Assembly (NCBI GenBank): GCA_029207755.1
Contig: JARCOQ010000009.1
Location: 34,618,914-34,682,913, forward strand
DNA from: Chamaea fasciata
Lineage: Eukaryota > Chordata > Aves > Passeriformes > Sylviidae
Direction: 5' to 3'
DNA length: 64,000 nucleotides
Position 1 is the stretch's first letter; every line of letters begins with the position of its first letter. The translations under genes were made by a program, and so were the position numbers. Positions 25,308-38,562 of this stretch are shown here, one piece after another. A model generated the notes under the pieces. That model saw only the letters and a list, made by a program, of their open reading frames with translations, was not told where the DNA came from and searched no databases.

Positions 25308-25318
25308 AAGATGGCGGC
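25308..25318 (+). promoter_or_regulatory. KIFBP: YY1-type site overlapping the KIFBP start codon
   Basis: AAGATGGCGGC matches the canonical YY1 motif and contains the initiator ATG itself (25311-25313). Such sites just downstream of transcription starts are common in housekeeping genes. Binding here is inferred. Confidence 0.55.
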
Positions 25319-28300
25319 GGCGGCGGGCGGAGGCTGGCCCGCGGTGTGCGGGAAGTTCCGCGCCGCCCGCACTCTCTCGGCCGTGGAGTCCCTCAAGGAC
25401 CCCGAGACGGAGCCGTACCGCTCCAAGTACAGCGCCCGGGCGCTGCTGCAGGAGGTGAAGCAGCTGCTGAGCGCCGCCGAGGAGGGCGGCGAGGCTGTGC
25501 TGGCCGTGCGGCGGGCCGTGCTGGAGTACGAGCTGGGCGTCAACCACACCGACACCGAGGAGCTGTCGGCCGGCGAGGAGCACCTGCAGCGCTGCACGCA
25601 GCTCCTGGAGCCGCACCGCCTCTCCCCGGACTGCGTGTCCCTCTACATCCAGGCCCAGGTGGGCTGCGGAGGCCGCGGGGTGCCCGTGGGCTCAGGCGGA
25701 GCGGGGCCTTGTGCCGGGGGGTCTCCGGGCTGCCAGGGGATCCAGGGCGCTGCCGTGTCCTGGCAGGTGCTGCTCGGTTAACCCTAACAAATAGAGCAGC
25801 TCTGGCGTTCGGTCCTTGCTGGAAGGAATCGTTCACAGGTGGTGGCTGTTGGAGGGGTGCTTTTCTGCTTTTGAGCCTCCTGCTGAGGCTTCTGGGCGTG
25901 CAGAGCATCTAAAACATGTTCTCATTGAAACTGGGTGTTGACAGAGCAGCGTGCTCTCCTGGACAGACTGAGACAAAACTTGTAAGAACTGTGCGGGAAT
26001 AAATTCGAAAAAGACGTTGCTACGTCCAGAATTGATTTGCCGTTCCTTAACTCACTGGTTGTCAAACTCACGTTGGGAGATGCTTTTATTGATGCATTGT
26101 CCTGGAATGATAAATTGTTTGCTTTTCAGCATTGCCTGTTGTATTTCAAGCTGCTACGTTTTGTCCCAGATGGGTAAATACAGTTTTGTTGGTGCTTGAA
26201 GTAATAATATTTTCTCTTTATTCTGAAGAAGGGTACACTGTTGTCAGAATTAGGTCTTGCTACGTGAAGATTCACAGAAGGGCCTTTGCTCCATCGCTCT
26301 GTCATGGTAGCTGGTGTACAGTTAAGTATCTGACTCTAGACCCTACATGAAACAGAGCAGTTATTTCGATATCTCTGTCAAAAGGGGTTGCCCTAATTAG
26401 AGAAGGCTCTGTAGTGCTTCCTCATCAAACTGTCCAGGAATTGTGGGCTGGTGTGGAAAGGTGCAGGTGAAAGGATGACTTGTCTTAACTCTGCTTGAAT
26501 CAGCTGAGTTGTCTGGAGCAGTGAGGTTACATCTGCTCCTTGTCCTTCAGTGTGAGGGTTTGCATGCACTGCCACGGATCTGTTACCCTCTGTAAGGGAA
26601 GGCGATTGCTCCAGCTGAAGTAAGTAACATCTTCCCACATGTTCCTGGGGAGATGTGGCTCTTGTGGCTCAGGAGCAGAGATTCCACTGCACCTCTGAAC
26701 TGGTGTTCTGGAGAGCAGCTCTTCTCTCTGTTAGCCCAAAGTCTGCATGGACGTGGCTGTTTCGGGGCCGTCAGGAAGCAGCAGGATGAAGTTTGTTATG
26801 GTGTGAAGTGCTGTGGCCCAACAGCGAGGGGTCTGCAGCTCCCTGGCACTGTCCTGAGGTGTGAGGCTGAACACAGTGCTGGGAAATGAACCCTCAGCCC
26901 TCGGTCCCAAGGGCTGGAACTGCCTTGAGTACTTAGTTTAATTTATTTCTGATTGAAAAGCTGTGATTGTCATCAGTGGCAGTACTTCACCTTCTGGGAT
27001 GTCTGGAGTGTGTTGCCACGGCACTGACTGCTGTTTTGTAGGAAGAAGCATCCCTTTTTCCTGCTGGGCCTCCTTCTTTAGCCCCACTTCTGGTTTCTGA
27101 GCTTTTGTATAAGATTGTGTTTCCCAGTTTCTGTCTAATGGAATCTCATCCGTTCCACTGCTTGGCCTTTGGCAAAGTGTTTCAGTTCGTAAACAACATG
27201 TGATGTGCTTTCTTATAAAAATAGTAGAATGGAACTGAAAGGGACACAGGGCTGGCATACACATCTAATTATTTTGAAGGTTTGGGGGGTTTTCTTTTAG
27301 CCCTCTTGAGTTTTGTAACAGCACTGCCTAGGGTTTAAATTAGCGCATCAGATGTAGATTAACACCTTCATCTTCTAAATAAAATTAGAGGCACTTTTTG
27401 TCAAAGTTGGGTTCACAGATGGAGGAAGTTGCTACTTACATTGATTTAACTTAAATTTGAAGGCAGTAGTCTATAACGTGGATCTCAGAGGTGCTTTTCA
27501 TCTCTTTCCATTGTTGAAAATACACAAGAATTCATTCCTAGCATATTTTTTTCTTAATTTTTCTGCGGAGTCATGTTAACAGATTTCTGATTTCTTGTCT
27601 CTTTTTGTGGTACTTGTATGTGATGTAAAAGCTGCATGAATTGAATGCAGAACATACTCTGTGGAAAAAAAATCATTATTTGAACACACTAGTCCTCATC
27701 TAGCAGAGTAAACAGGGAAGGACTGTGAGGTGAATTTTTCATGTGAAATTTGCTGTGTGAAAACCCCTTCTCTTTTGAGCAACACGCAGTGAAATGTCTG
27801 GGCACGAGTTCTGTTTTTTGAAATCCATTGTACTGGAACGCACACATATATAGGGATGAAGAATGATCAGTTGTTTGGAAAAAATGTGTAATGTAAATGG
27901 AGTGTGACTGGTTTGTTTTTTTTTTCTTTTACCTTTAGAACAATCTGGGGATCCTGTGGTCTCAAAGGGATGAAATTGAAACGGCGCAGACTTATTTGGA
28001 ATCTGCAGAAGCCTTGTATAATCAATACATGAAAGAGGTACTGTGTTAATATTATGGCAGGTCTTACTTTCATGTGCCACTTGAAGGTTAACTGATCTTT
28101 GAAATAAGCATGCAATGGAATTTTGAGTTTCTGTGCTTTTACTGGCTGCTGTGATACTTTTGGCAAGTGATACGAGTTGTACTGCAGTATAGGACAAGGC
28201 AAATTAGGGCATTGCTTGCTAATTTGAAAATAGAAAATTGCGCAAAAATAATGGTCCCTTTTGAAAGCCCTTGATGTAGCAATGCATCTGAACAACTTAG

Positions 28301-31300
28301 GCCGTTCCCTGTAGCAGCCAAACTGTAGATAGGAAGACACCTGCAGTCTTGTTTGTCAGAATTCTCAAGGATTCGTCAAGGCCACGGGAACAACAACAGG
28401 TCTAAAAATAATGAGCAGGAGCCTTGGAAAGTGTCTGCAAGAAATACAGAACTCAGATAGAAGGCACACAGCGTGGTGATGGACACTTGGCCAGTTAGGT
28501 GCCCTGAAGGACGTGTGCCTGTCTGATGGACAAATGGCTTAGCCCAGGGAGACACTCCTGCAGGCCTGAACATTAGTGCTAGAAGCTGGAACTGTGGCTG
28601 AATGTAAACAATAAATGGCTTCTGTTGGAATCATACTGATTCGTGTATTTCAAGAGGCCGTTTCCCCCTGCACCTTTAATAATCCAAAGTTGATGCCTGG
28701 TGGAATTTGGGTTTTAATGAGGACTATTGCTAAATCTTATCTTGGAAATGCAATAAAAATGTCTACTGTTTTCAGTGGGAAAAGGAAACAAAACTAATAT
28801 TTGCCCGGCTTGCTCTGACTGTGCAGCGTTTTGCAGGGACAAGTAGTTTAGATCCATATCCAAGAGGACAATCTCACAGACAGCTAGCCCTCTCATGCAT
28901 ATTAAACAACCTTTTGAGCTGTGGATTCTGCTGTGTATCCTACAAAGGCTCCCTTGTGCTATTTTTAAGCTCTTCGCAAGGCTGTTCATACACTGACTTG
29001 CCTCGGGGACAGTTCTGGAGTGAACTAAAAAACATTTGTGGCCTTCAGGAAGCAGTAGCCGTATCTCAGGACAGCTGAGTATGTTGGACAGACCTTAGTT
29101 TCATGAAGTTATGGGTTCAGCTCAGGTTTTATCATGTAGTTGGCGTAGAGTACCGATTCTACCTGTGGAGGTTTTTAGAACGGTTGAGTCTTTATTGGTT
29201 GGTTACTGCCCTCTCTCCACCTTTGCAGCCAGGCTGGCCTGCAGTGATAGCAGAGGTAATGGATCAAGAAGAAAGCCCTCTTCGTGCTGAAAAGCTTGGC
29301 AGCTTATTTCCTGCCCCCTGGATCGGTTGGGCTAACCAGAGAGAGTGCATCTCTCTACAAACTCTCTCTCTCTGAATAATTCCTGATGTCCAACTTTGAT
29401 ATTTATACCCAGCCCCAGCTGTCACGTGGCTTCCAAAAGCTTCTGGCACTTGCTCCAGTGATCATGAAATGAAACTGGTACTATGGTCTAGTGGATTAAA
29501 GTGCTGCCAGGTTCTTTACATTTGCGTTGCAGACTTTTCTGAAACTTTAAATTCTTGTTAGTAGCGGTTACTGAAAATTTCTTCTGGGGCTTTGCTGCCT
29601 GACTAGGGTTATACGTGTGTGATGATTGCTTGCCACAGTTTTCCCCCCAACCTTATTTGCTGCTTACAGTTCAAGGCATTATACAGTCAAACATAACTGT
29701 GCTTTAAGTCTTTCTTTTAGAAGAAAATACGGATTTATACAATGATGTCAACATTTGTCTTTCACAAGTCATAAATATGTGAATATGCTTTTCTTAACAT
29801 TCCCCATTTTTTGCCTCTCAGGAAGCCTTCCTGTCAGGGAGTCTTTGGTGAACTGCTGATGATGGAGACATTTTCCTGAGCTGGTGCATTTAGTTGTTTA
29901 CTGACTGGGTCTAATTAACTTACAAATTGGATAGGGTGGTTTTTCCCCTAAAGCAAAACCAAGGCAAGGAGCTTGGGCTGATGAAGTCCCCTTAGAAAGG
30001 AGAGTTGGAGAGCTCTTTCTGAGGATACGAGGTACAAGGCTTGATATCAAAGATAGATTCGTAGATACAGGAAGGAGGCAAGAGTTCTGCTTACCTGTGT
30101 CATTTCAGTTCTTTTCTTTGCAGGAATAGCTCTAGTCTTGCCAGAATACACTCCAAATCTTGTTAGAATGTTTGTATCTAAAGAAAACAAGAGGAAGAGA
30201 TATAAATTCACCTCTTAAAAACTAATGAGGTATAAACAGTATAAACAGAAACCTACAGATTAAAAGATCACATACAAAAATCTACATGCCTCTGGTAGGT
30301 TAAACATGCTTTAGTTTATTTGTCACTATCTGTTTCAGGTACGTTTGTTCATTTTTTAAGAGGAGTAAAACACTTCTGTTTTTAATAGAAAAGTAAACAA
30401 GTCCGTTCAGGGATTTTTAATGAGAAGCAGTACAGTTCTTCCCTATAAAGTGAGTGTATTCTCTGCCCTTTTTCCTGTTCCTGCCTAAGTCTGTATTAAT
30501 TCATGAGCAGTATTTCATTGAAGCTGATTTTCTTTTGTTGCCTTACTTTCTCTTAGGCTAAGAAAGAAATGGCGTTAGGAAGGGGCTGGACAAGCTGCAT
30601 ACTAACCTGGGCTTTGTTGCTGGCAGACACACTGGACCCCCTCCAGGATGCGCTGTGTAATGGGAGAAAAGCTCTCCTTAAAAGATGGTTTCATTTGAAG
30701 TGTTTTAGAATCGGCACCTGAAGTTATTCACAATTGCAAAGGAAATAGGATAAGCAGAGGCTGATAAAGCTCTGCCATAAGCAATGTTAATCTGTTGGGC
30801 TTGCTTGTGAGCTGTCTGGTAACATTATTGACAGTTCTCTTAAGGCAGATTTGGATACAGCAACGCCAAAAGGTGTGTAGTTGTCCACGGAAGGATTCTT
30901 TAAACCACAGAGCTCGTGGTTTAAAGAAAAGAAAGTGCTTCTAATTGTGGGAACTAGCACATTTAATGACTTGCACGTAGGTTATGCCTGATAGGAAGGT
31001 TGAGCAGCTTCATCCTCCAAAGACATTGTGTGTTGTCTCCTTTTTCTGTCTGAGTAAGTGCTCCTGCCAGCTGGTGGGTACTGGGAGTCCCTTTACAGCA
31101 GTTTGTCTCCACAGCAGCTCTGCTGAGCCCCCTGCACTTCATGTTCTCTGCAGTACTTCCTGCAGGATGTTTTCTTGCTGCTGATCAGTGCAGCTGGGCA
31201 AACGAATATTTCACACTTGAAGGCATGCATGCTTGGTGTTAAATTGATGCCTCAAAGCTCAGTATGTTACTGTACAAAATAAAGGCTCCCAGTGGAGTCC

Positions 31301-34300
31301 TGGCTGAGTATCTCAGTGCAGGCAGCATGCACTGCTTTAAAGTACATAAGCAAAAGCCTCCTACAAGCTGTCAACCTTGTCATTCTGCATGGAATTGTGA
31401 CTTTAATCCTCTCAATCTCCTGAGTGTTGTGGAATTGCTGCTGAGGTGTGGCACTGAGATGGCTTATACGAAGCTTTGTTGAATTTGGGATTGGCAAATG
31501 GTAAAAGATGTGCAGCCAGGAGAGGGAGCACTGTGCCACAGAGAAAGAAATGTGGTTTGCTGAATGTGTCATGTACCCTTGCAGGATGGAAATCCTCCCC
31601 TGGATCCCAGTGAGCATTTCATGGCAGAAGAAGAAAAACTCACAGACCAAGAAAGATCCAAAAGGTGTGTGTTAAGCAGCATACTTACATTATTATTACT
31701 TTTTTTTTTTTTAATTCTGACGGTGTATTTAGGGAGGAAAAAAAAATAAATCTAAAGGGCCTGTTGTATTTTTTTCCAGATTTGAAAAAGCCTACACACA
31801 TACTCTGTATTACCTGGCACAAGTCTACCAGCACCTGGACATGATTGAGAAGGCTGCTCAGTATTGCCATACCACTCTGAAACGACAGCTCGAGTACTGT
31901 GGCTACTACCCGGTAGAATGGGCACGCAATGCTGCCACCTTGTCACAGTACTACCTCTCCAAGGTAACACATCCAGCGCTGTTCTGCTACAGTTGTACCA
32001 TCAGTGTAACTGTCAACTAAACCAGTTGTTTGAACGGCCCTTTGAGACTGGGCTCCAAGATGAATTGAAAATGTGCACCTCTAAAACCACAAGTTGTCTT
32101 CTGACATGAGGCATCTGTCAGTTTTTTTTCTGAAGAGGACACGGTGGCTTTCCTGTGGTGTTGCGATGGCAGTGGGGAAGATGAACAGTGGTGCAGACAT
32201 GAGAAAACCTTTGTAGTTAATGAAATATTAGCAATGATGTGATGTCATGTTCCTAAGTAAACTTTGGGGTTATAATAATTTAATTCAAAATCCTTTCTTA
32301 TATTGTTCTCTTACAATAAAGTTTGAAAACAAGGGCCAAGGTATGGCTTATTGTTTACTATGAATTACTGTCCTTTGTACCTTAGCATGTGCTCATGTTT
32401 TTGAACCTGTGTGAACATGAAAGTGAACGTGTGAGTTGATAGCTGCTTGCCACGTGTTGACTCTAAACAATCTGCTGTTAGGAAGTGCTTCAGCTTTATT
32501 TAGGAATTTCTACATTCCAGGCTATTTAGATGCTCTTTTCTGATGCTTAAAAAGATTCCTGCCCTACCTGAGCCAGCTAATGCTAATAAATTTATATATA
32601 TTTTTATATATATATTTTTGATGCATTGACAGCAGTAATTATTTAACAGTGCACTGCCAAATATGGCTAAAAACTCAGTGTTGACTCATATGTCCAGCTT
32701 GTTCCCACCAACACCCCATGATAGTGTTTGCCACAAGGCATCATCACTTCCTTCACCTCAGGGCAGCCGGAGAGCAGAACAGTCAGAACATTCAGAGTGC
32801 AGAGCCAATATTAAAGGAAAGGCTTGGTGTCATGGCTGTGGTACAGAAAAAACAACTGGAAAATATTGTATTCAGTGATAGGTGTGGAAAAATTGAGTTT
32901 TCTTCCAGTTCCTGGGAATATACTCCAGAGCCTGTCAGTTCTGTCGTTTCTCTTGTGGTCATGTATGCTCACTCTCTGGGGTGAGGGGTTTGTTTGGCCA
33001 AGTGGCAGCAGTGCTTGAGCTGCTCACACCAGTGCTAAATGTTGCTCTGTTTGTCCCAGGAATGCTTCATGGAGGCTCGACACTGTCTTGCAGCAGCCAG
33101 TGTCATCTTTAGCCAAGCGGGACAGGTGCCATCTGCTGAAGATGGTGAGTTTATAAAAAAGTTTGAATAAAATTATTGTGAATTAAGCGTCATTATGTGT
33201 TAATGTTTAAAACTGAGGTTTCGCAACATGTACAAAACTTACGCCAGTGTTAATTTTCTAAAATACTTTTCAATACAGTTGAGTGTTTCTAAAAAGCAGC
33301 TGCTACTACAGCTCAAGATGGGCTGTGTGTAGACCCTGTGAGAAAAAGTCAAGCGCTTGTTTCTGGTGTTTCAGAAAGCATACCAGAGTATAAGTGAAAT
33401 TTAAAACAATATCCATTTCAACAGTGGCAATGTCTCTGTTTGTCCATTTGGCCTTGTACACGTGTTAAAAATGCAGTTTGCCTCAGTGATCAGAGGGCAG
33501 TCATTCAGTCAACCAAACCAGATGCTTCCTGGGAATGGCTTTAAAAGAGGGTGCAAAACCGCAGCTTTTAAAACCCCAAATCCAGAAGGTGCTTGCATTG
33601 TCTTCTGTTGCTAGATGCTGCAGCATCATCAGTGGCTGGTTTTGGAGTTGTAGCTGCCCTCCTTGTTCTTTGGGCGTTGATGCAAAGGAACAACTTGGCA
33701 GTCCAAGTGTGAATAGCAGTAGAAGAAACTTTTAGAGAGCTGACCCTAGTTTTAAGGACCTGTGGTTCCACGATAGTGTCAGTGCTCTGTTTCAGGCCTA
33801 GTCTTTGCTCATCTACAGCACACCCTTTTATGTCTGTATTGGGCAAGTAGAAGCTTCGTTTTGTAGAGCTTTAATTTGTGGAGAGGGAGCAAGTACGAGT
33901 CAACTAAGTTCTGTCTTGACTTCTTCCTACACCACATTGGAGTGGTGATAATCCTGTTCGTTTTGGTGAATAATTGCTTATTGCCCTTCCCTTCCCTTTC
34001 ATGGGACAGAGAGGTGGGCTGTGGACTTGCAGAAGGTTCTGTCTTACAGAAAGACCTGTATACAGTCAGCATTGGCCATTCTCAAGCACATTCATTTTAT
34101 CATGTTAGTTGGAATATAGATTAACATAGCCATAATTAATAAATGTGCTTTTTGTTAGATTAGCAATGATTCTTAATTCCGTAATAAGAAATGGATTTGC
34201 TCTAATGACAGAATCATGATTGCAGTGGGTCTGAGCCTGAAGTTGGCTTTTTATTTGGTGAACAGAAGTGCTGCTGGCCCGTAGGAATGTCCTCTCATTG

Positions 34301-36651
34301 TTCAACTAACTCACTGCCACAGAGACTGGGAAATGAGTTTTTGTTGAAATCTGTTTGGTTTATGAAAATGTTATCTTGAGACAGCAGTGCTGCTATTTAT
34401 GGTAGTGGGGAGACCTCAGGGAGAAAAATACAGAAGTTGTAGAGCTAATAAGTTTTATGTTTTTACCAGGTAGCCTAACCAAAGGCAGTTTCCCCTGTTT
34501 TGTTCCCTTTTCTGGTAGCAAGTCTGGGGCCCATTCCAGTACAAATGCCCTCATCTTCAGAAACAACTACTGGGCAGACAGCTGAAGCTCAGAAAATGAA
34601 TTATCCTGATTTTTTTCTCTTACTACAAAGAGACCTGGAAACTTTTTCCAGTAAAATACCTTGAAGATGAAAGGTCTTTTTAAAGATACATTAGGATCTA
34701 TTTATTTTCAGAATTCATACATGACAAATCCATGTTAGTCTTTACGGGTTTCTACCAGAAATGACAGTTTACAGAACTGTGACATCAACGAAGATGGAGA
34801 GCGTGTTTCTGTCTAACCATGAGGAAAATTAAGTACAAGCACATTCTTTGCATGTAACATTTGAGGGTCTTGCCGGAGTGTTGGGCTTCTCTTAAAGTTT
34901 TTATGTGTTTATGTCCATTTAGCAGAAGAAACAGAGCCGGACCAACATGACCTTCCAGAGAGGAAAGCTGAAATTGCAAGGTGTTGGATTAAGTATTGCC
35001 TGAATCTTCTGCAAAGTGCTCGAAAATTGCTTGAGGTAACAAAAAAATCTGTTCTGTAGGTGTCATTGTCTAACAGCAAGCTAAGTCTGCTTTGATGTTC
35101 ACAAGAGGAATCAATTTGCACTTGGTAACAAGGAATAAGCGATTGCCCAGTGAACAAAACAAATGCTTGCAGTGTAGCAGGTGTTTCGTGGTGTGCTTTG
35201 ACTTAAATGCAGCACTGAAGAGTAAGCACAGATAGGGGATCAACTCTGTAGAGTGATCAGTGCATTGCTTTTACAGCAACTTCAAAAACTTTCCTCCTCT
35301 CTGCTGCATTTTCTTGCAGCTTGATTTGACAAGATTCCTTCTTATTTAACTGCTAGTAAGGACATTGTCTTAATATGCAACAATTTTCCGTGCTGATGTT
35401 CTCATTCATTCAAGCATTTGATTAATTCAGATTTGATTCAGTTCACTTAATTCATTCAAGTATTTCTTCAGATGTTTAAACTAGCATTTGCTGAAACGCT
35501 TTGTGAAGCAGAGCCTTTGGTCTTAACATTTATTCCTTTGGCTATTTTGTCACACAGCATGGGGAGACTAAACCACCTTAATTTTATGTTTTTCAGAATT
35601 GATAATGTAATTTACATGATTTGTTTGTTAATATAAGGCCTCATATATCAATGATTTTTCTTTAGTCTTGTTGCTCACTAGTTTATATTGCAAAGGTGAC
35701 CCAGAATGATTCAGTGTAAGTCTCTCTTCATAAGCCAGATTAATTTTTAATTAGCATGCTTTCTCATTTCAGGATAACATAGGAGAGCTGGATCCAGACA
35801 GGCAATTGGAACTTAAAGCCCAAAGGAAAAAAGAAGAGGATGAAAAAGAGAAGGGCAGGAAAAAAGCTGTCCTTTTTGGGACAAGTGATATATGTGACTC
35901 TGTCTTAGCCATGGAGGAGAAAGTGAGCAGCGTATATCCTTTAGATTTTCAAGAAGCCAGAGAAATCTTCCTGGTTGGTCAGAACTATGTTCAGGAAGCA
36001 AAAGAGTTCTTTCAGGTTGATGGTTATGTTACTGACCATATTGAAATTGTTCAGGATCACAGTGCTTTGTTTAAGGTACTTGCTTTCTTTGAAGAAGACT
36101 ATGAGAGGCGCTGCAAAATGCACAAGCGTAGAATAGACATGCTGGAGCCAATCTATGCAGACCTGAACCCCCAGTATTACCTGTTGATCTGTAGGCAGCT
36201 TCAGTGTGAACTAGCTGACACCTATTATGAGATGATGGATTTAAAGGTAGCTATTGGTAGCAGGTTAGAGAAACTAGACTCGCACACGGTTAAAAAAATT
36301 AATTCTCTGGCTCAGTTCGCAATCAAATATTATGAACTCTTCTTGGATTCTTTGAGGAACCCTGATAAGGTGTTTCCTGAAAAACTCGAGGAAGATGTTC
36401 TTCGCCCTGCAATGGTGGCTAAATTCCATATTGCACGACTCTATGGTAAACTTATTACTTCAGATAGCAAAAAGCAACTGGAAAATATGCAGACATCATT
36501 GGAATATTACACATTTCTGGTAGACTATTGTGAGAAGTATCCAGATGCTGTCCCTGCCATTGAAACTGAACTAGAACTCAGTAAGGAGATGGTGAATCTT
36601 CTTCCAGCAAGCATGGAGAGGCTAAGAACCAAGCTGTCTTCATTTGTATAA
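25311..36651 (+). CDS. KIFBP: KIFBP (KIF1BP/KBP), kinesin family binding protein (7 coding exons)
   Basis: Coding exons: 25311-25658, 27939-28037, 31585-31664, 31780-31963, 33060-33144, 34923-35035, 35773-36651. The product is 595 aa; human is about 621. The large last exon encodes residues 304-595. The protein is all-helical with TPR-like repeats; residues about 130-150 (AYL/TYLESAEALYNQY-type) and 175-215 (YYLAQVYQHL) are typical helix pairs. Other conserved landmarks are HTDTEELSAGEEHL in exon 1 and FFQVDGYVTDHIE and MLEPIYADLNPQYYLL in exon 7. Family role: binds motor domains of a subset of kinesins (KIF1 and KIF15/18 types), blocking microtubule attachment; needed for axon growth and mitochondrial transport. 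Loss in humans causes Goldberg-Shprintzen syndrome. The acidic low-complexity loop of mammalian exon 1 is mostly missing, which explains the shorter length. Introns 1 (2.3 kb) and 2 (3.5 kb) hold no gene; intron 2 has a candidate LTR. Confidence 0.95.
28354..28676 (+). mobile_element. Candidate solo LTR in KIFBP intron 2
   Basis: A segment beginning TGTCAG and ending ...CCCTGCA contains an AATAAA at 28610-28615 followed by about 60 nt, the arrangement of an LTR R-U5 region. Its composition and several blocks (for example CTTAGCCCAGGGAGAC) seemed familiar from avian endogenous-retrovirus LTRs, but I cannot name the family. No clear target-site duplication was found. The ends are approximate. 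Confidence 0.4.
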
Positions 36652-37017
36652 ATACTTGCCTTGGAGGCAGTGGGCACCATCAGAACAGTTATCTGTCCAG
36701 TCCAGGTCTGTGGCACAGCTTCCCTACTGATTGATAGAAGTAAGGTGTCTGCAGGGACATCCACCTAGAGCCTGCACTAGTGTAACCTTGTGAAGAGCTC
36801 AGAGCTCTCCTGGTCCGTAGCTCACCCTCACTAATGGTGTAAACTCTAAATGTAAAGTATAAGTCCAGCTAATGCTTTGTACTGTGTGTCCTATATGTAA
36901 ATATAAACCTTTTCTCCCTCACAGCTTTTTCTTTGGTGTATGATTCAGTTCTTAAGTGTAGTGCTGTACGAAAATAGTTTCTTTTAAGGGAATCTTCTTC
37001 TCTAAGAATTTTTTTCT

Positions 37018-37286
37018 AATAAACCTGAGGCACGTTCTTCCACCTAGAATGCATTTTATCTCTTCTAATGTTTGTCCCTAGAAAACTTTATCAATGTGAA
37101 GGGAACTTGTTTTCAGTATTTATTTTGTATGTTGCTTGTTGTTCTTTTCCCTTGTTAATCAAAACCTAGTCGACAGAGGCTCAATAAATGGACTAGCTTG
37201 GCTAAATCTTTCTTTAGAGTCCTTGGAATTCCATTTCCTGTGTCTTACTAAGATACCACATACGTTTTCACTATGGCCAAAATAAA
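37018..37286 (+). terminator. KIFBP: KIFBP polyadenylation signals (three AATAAA)
   Basis: Canonical AATAAA hexamers occur at 37018-37023, 37183-37188 and 37281-37286, giving possible 3' UTRs of about 390, 555 and 650 nt after the stop at 36651. All have T-rich sequence downstream. Alternative polyadenylation is plausible. Confidence 0.7.
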
Positions 37287-38495
37287 TAGTTGTGAAAGTG
37301 TTTCCATATGAGTGTCTTCAGTTAAAATACATGAGCAATTGCAGTGCCAGAAGCCAGAGCAAGAAAGCAGCAAACTTTCCTCGTGGTGGGAGGAGATACC
37401 CTGCTCCTAATACAGCAGAGTATTCACAGGTTACAGGTCCTGTGCTCTAGTGCTCCAGACATTTACCTAACGCAGCTTGATGCCATGGATGGCTTCTTCG
37501 TGCTGCCCAGGGAGGGAGCCCAGGTGTTGTTTTAGCAGGAGCTGGAATTGGGATCTCTCTGAAGCTGTTGTAGATGAAATACAGGCAGAGCACATGGTCC
37601 AGCTGCATAGTAGGAGATGATGGCCAGAGATGCCAGAGGACGTGGGGCAAGTGAAGGGACAGTGTGACTTCGTGCAGTCTTACCACTGGCATGGTGACGG
37701 GGTGGGAAGGTGTTCACAACACTAGAGGGCATTGAAGGAGAACAGTCAAAACAACTGGATTCTTCTGGCAATTGAGGAGGAGGAAACACCACATTTGCTT
37801 AAAGGGTGTGAGGGGAAAGCATGTGCATCTCAAATGTGTGGTGAAAAATCTCTTCTGCAAAGAATTCTGCAAGCTAGACTGCTAACCACAAACAAATAGG
37901 CCAACAAGTGGGTGCTGGAAATGAGCAGCAGCAAGACTCAAAACCAGACCAGCTCCTTGTGTGCCTGTAGAATCAGGGAGAGAGTGAGTGCACGTGCCTG
38001 TGTATGTTCTTTTTGTTTTACTAAAGAATTGTCTAGTCAGCCTCTTGGAGTTTCGTTTCTGCAGTCAGATCTTTAATTCAGATTTTCCTGTGGCCTGAAA
38101 GTCAGACAGCCCTAGTTTCTCAGTGAAAACATTTCTGAGCAGGCTGTATTGCACACTGTTTTTGTCTGATTTCAGTTACAGCTGGTGTGCACTATTACCA
38201 TAAACTAAAAGGTTTAAATTTTTTCTGCTAACTTTTAGTTTCGTATTCAAGTAAAAGGCAGCAATACATGTTCCAAGTAGTTGTTTGGGGTTTTTTCCTT
38301 CTGTATTTTTGCCTTTAAGCAAATTTTGTAGAGCATGGATTGCCTGCCTCATCGTTAGTTTTCTTGTAATTTCGAGGAGGATAATTTTTGGGTTATCCTA
38401 GCACAAAAAATCTTTTTTCCCTTCAAATTCAAATACCAGTCTGAAGGGTGAAAAGTTAGCTGCAGCTAACTGCAAAGCTGAATGAAGTGCTGGGT

Positions 38496-38562
38496 GGTGT
38501 ATCCTTTTTAACCATCAGATATATCCCTTTTCATCATTTGGTGTATCCATTTTAACCATCAG
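38496..38562 (+). repeat. Imperfect duplicated motif, 44-bp period
   Basis: Two copies of a block of the form GGTGTATCC(A/T)TTTTAACCATCAG occur at 38496-38518 and 38540-38562 with a partial third-like stretch between. A small local duplication, function unknown. Confidence 0.65.
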
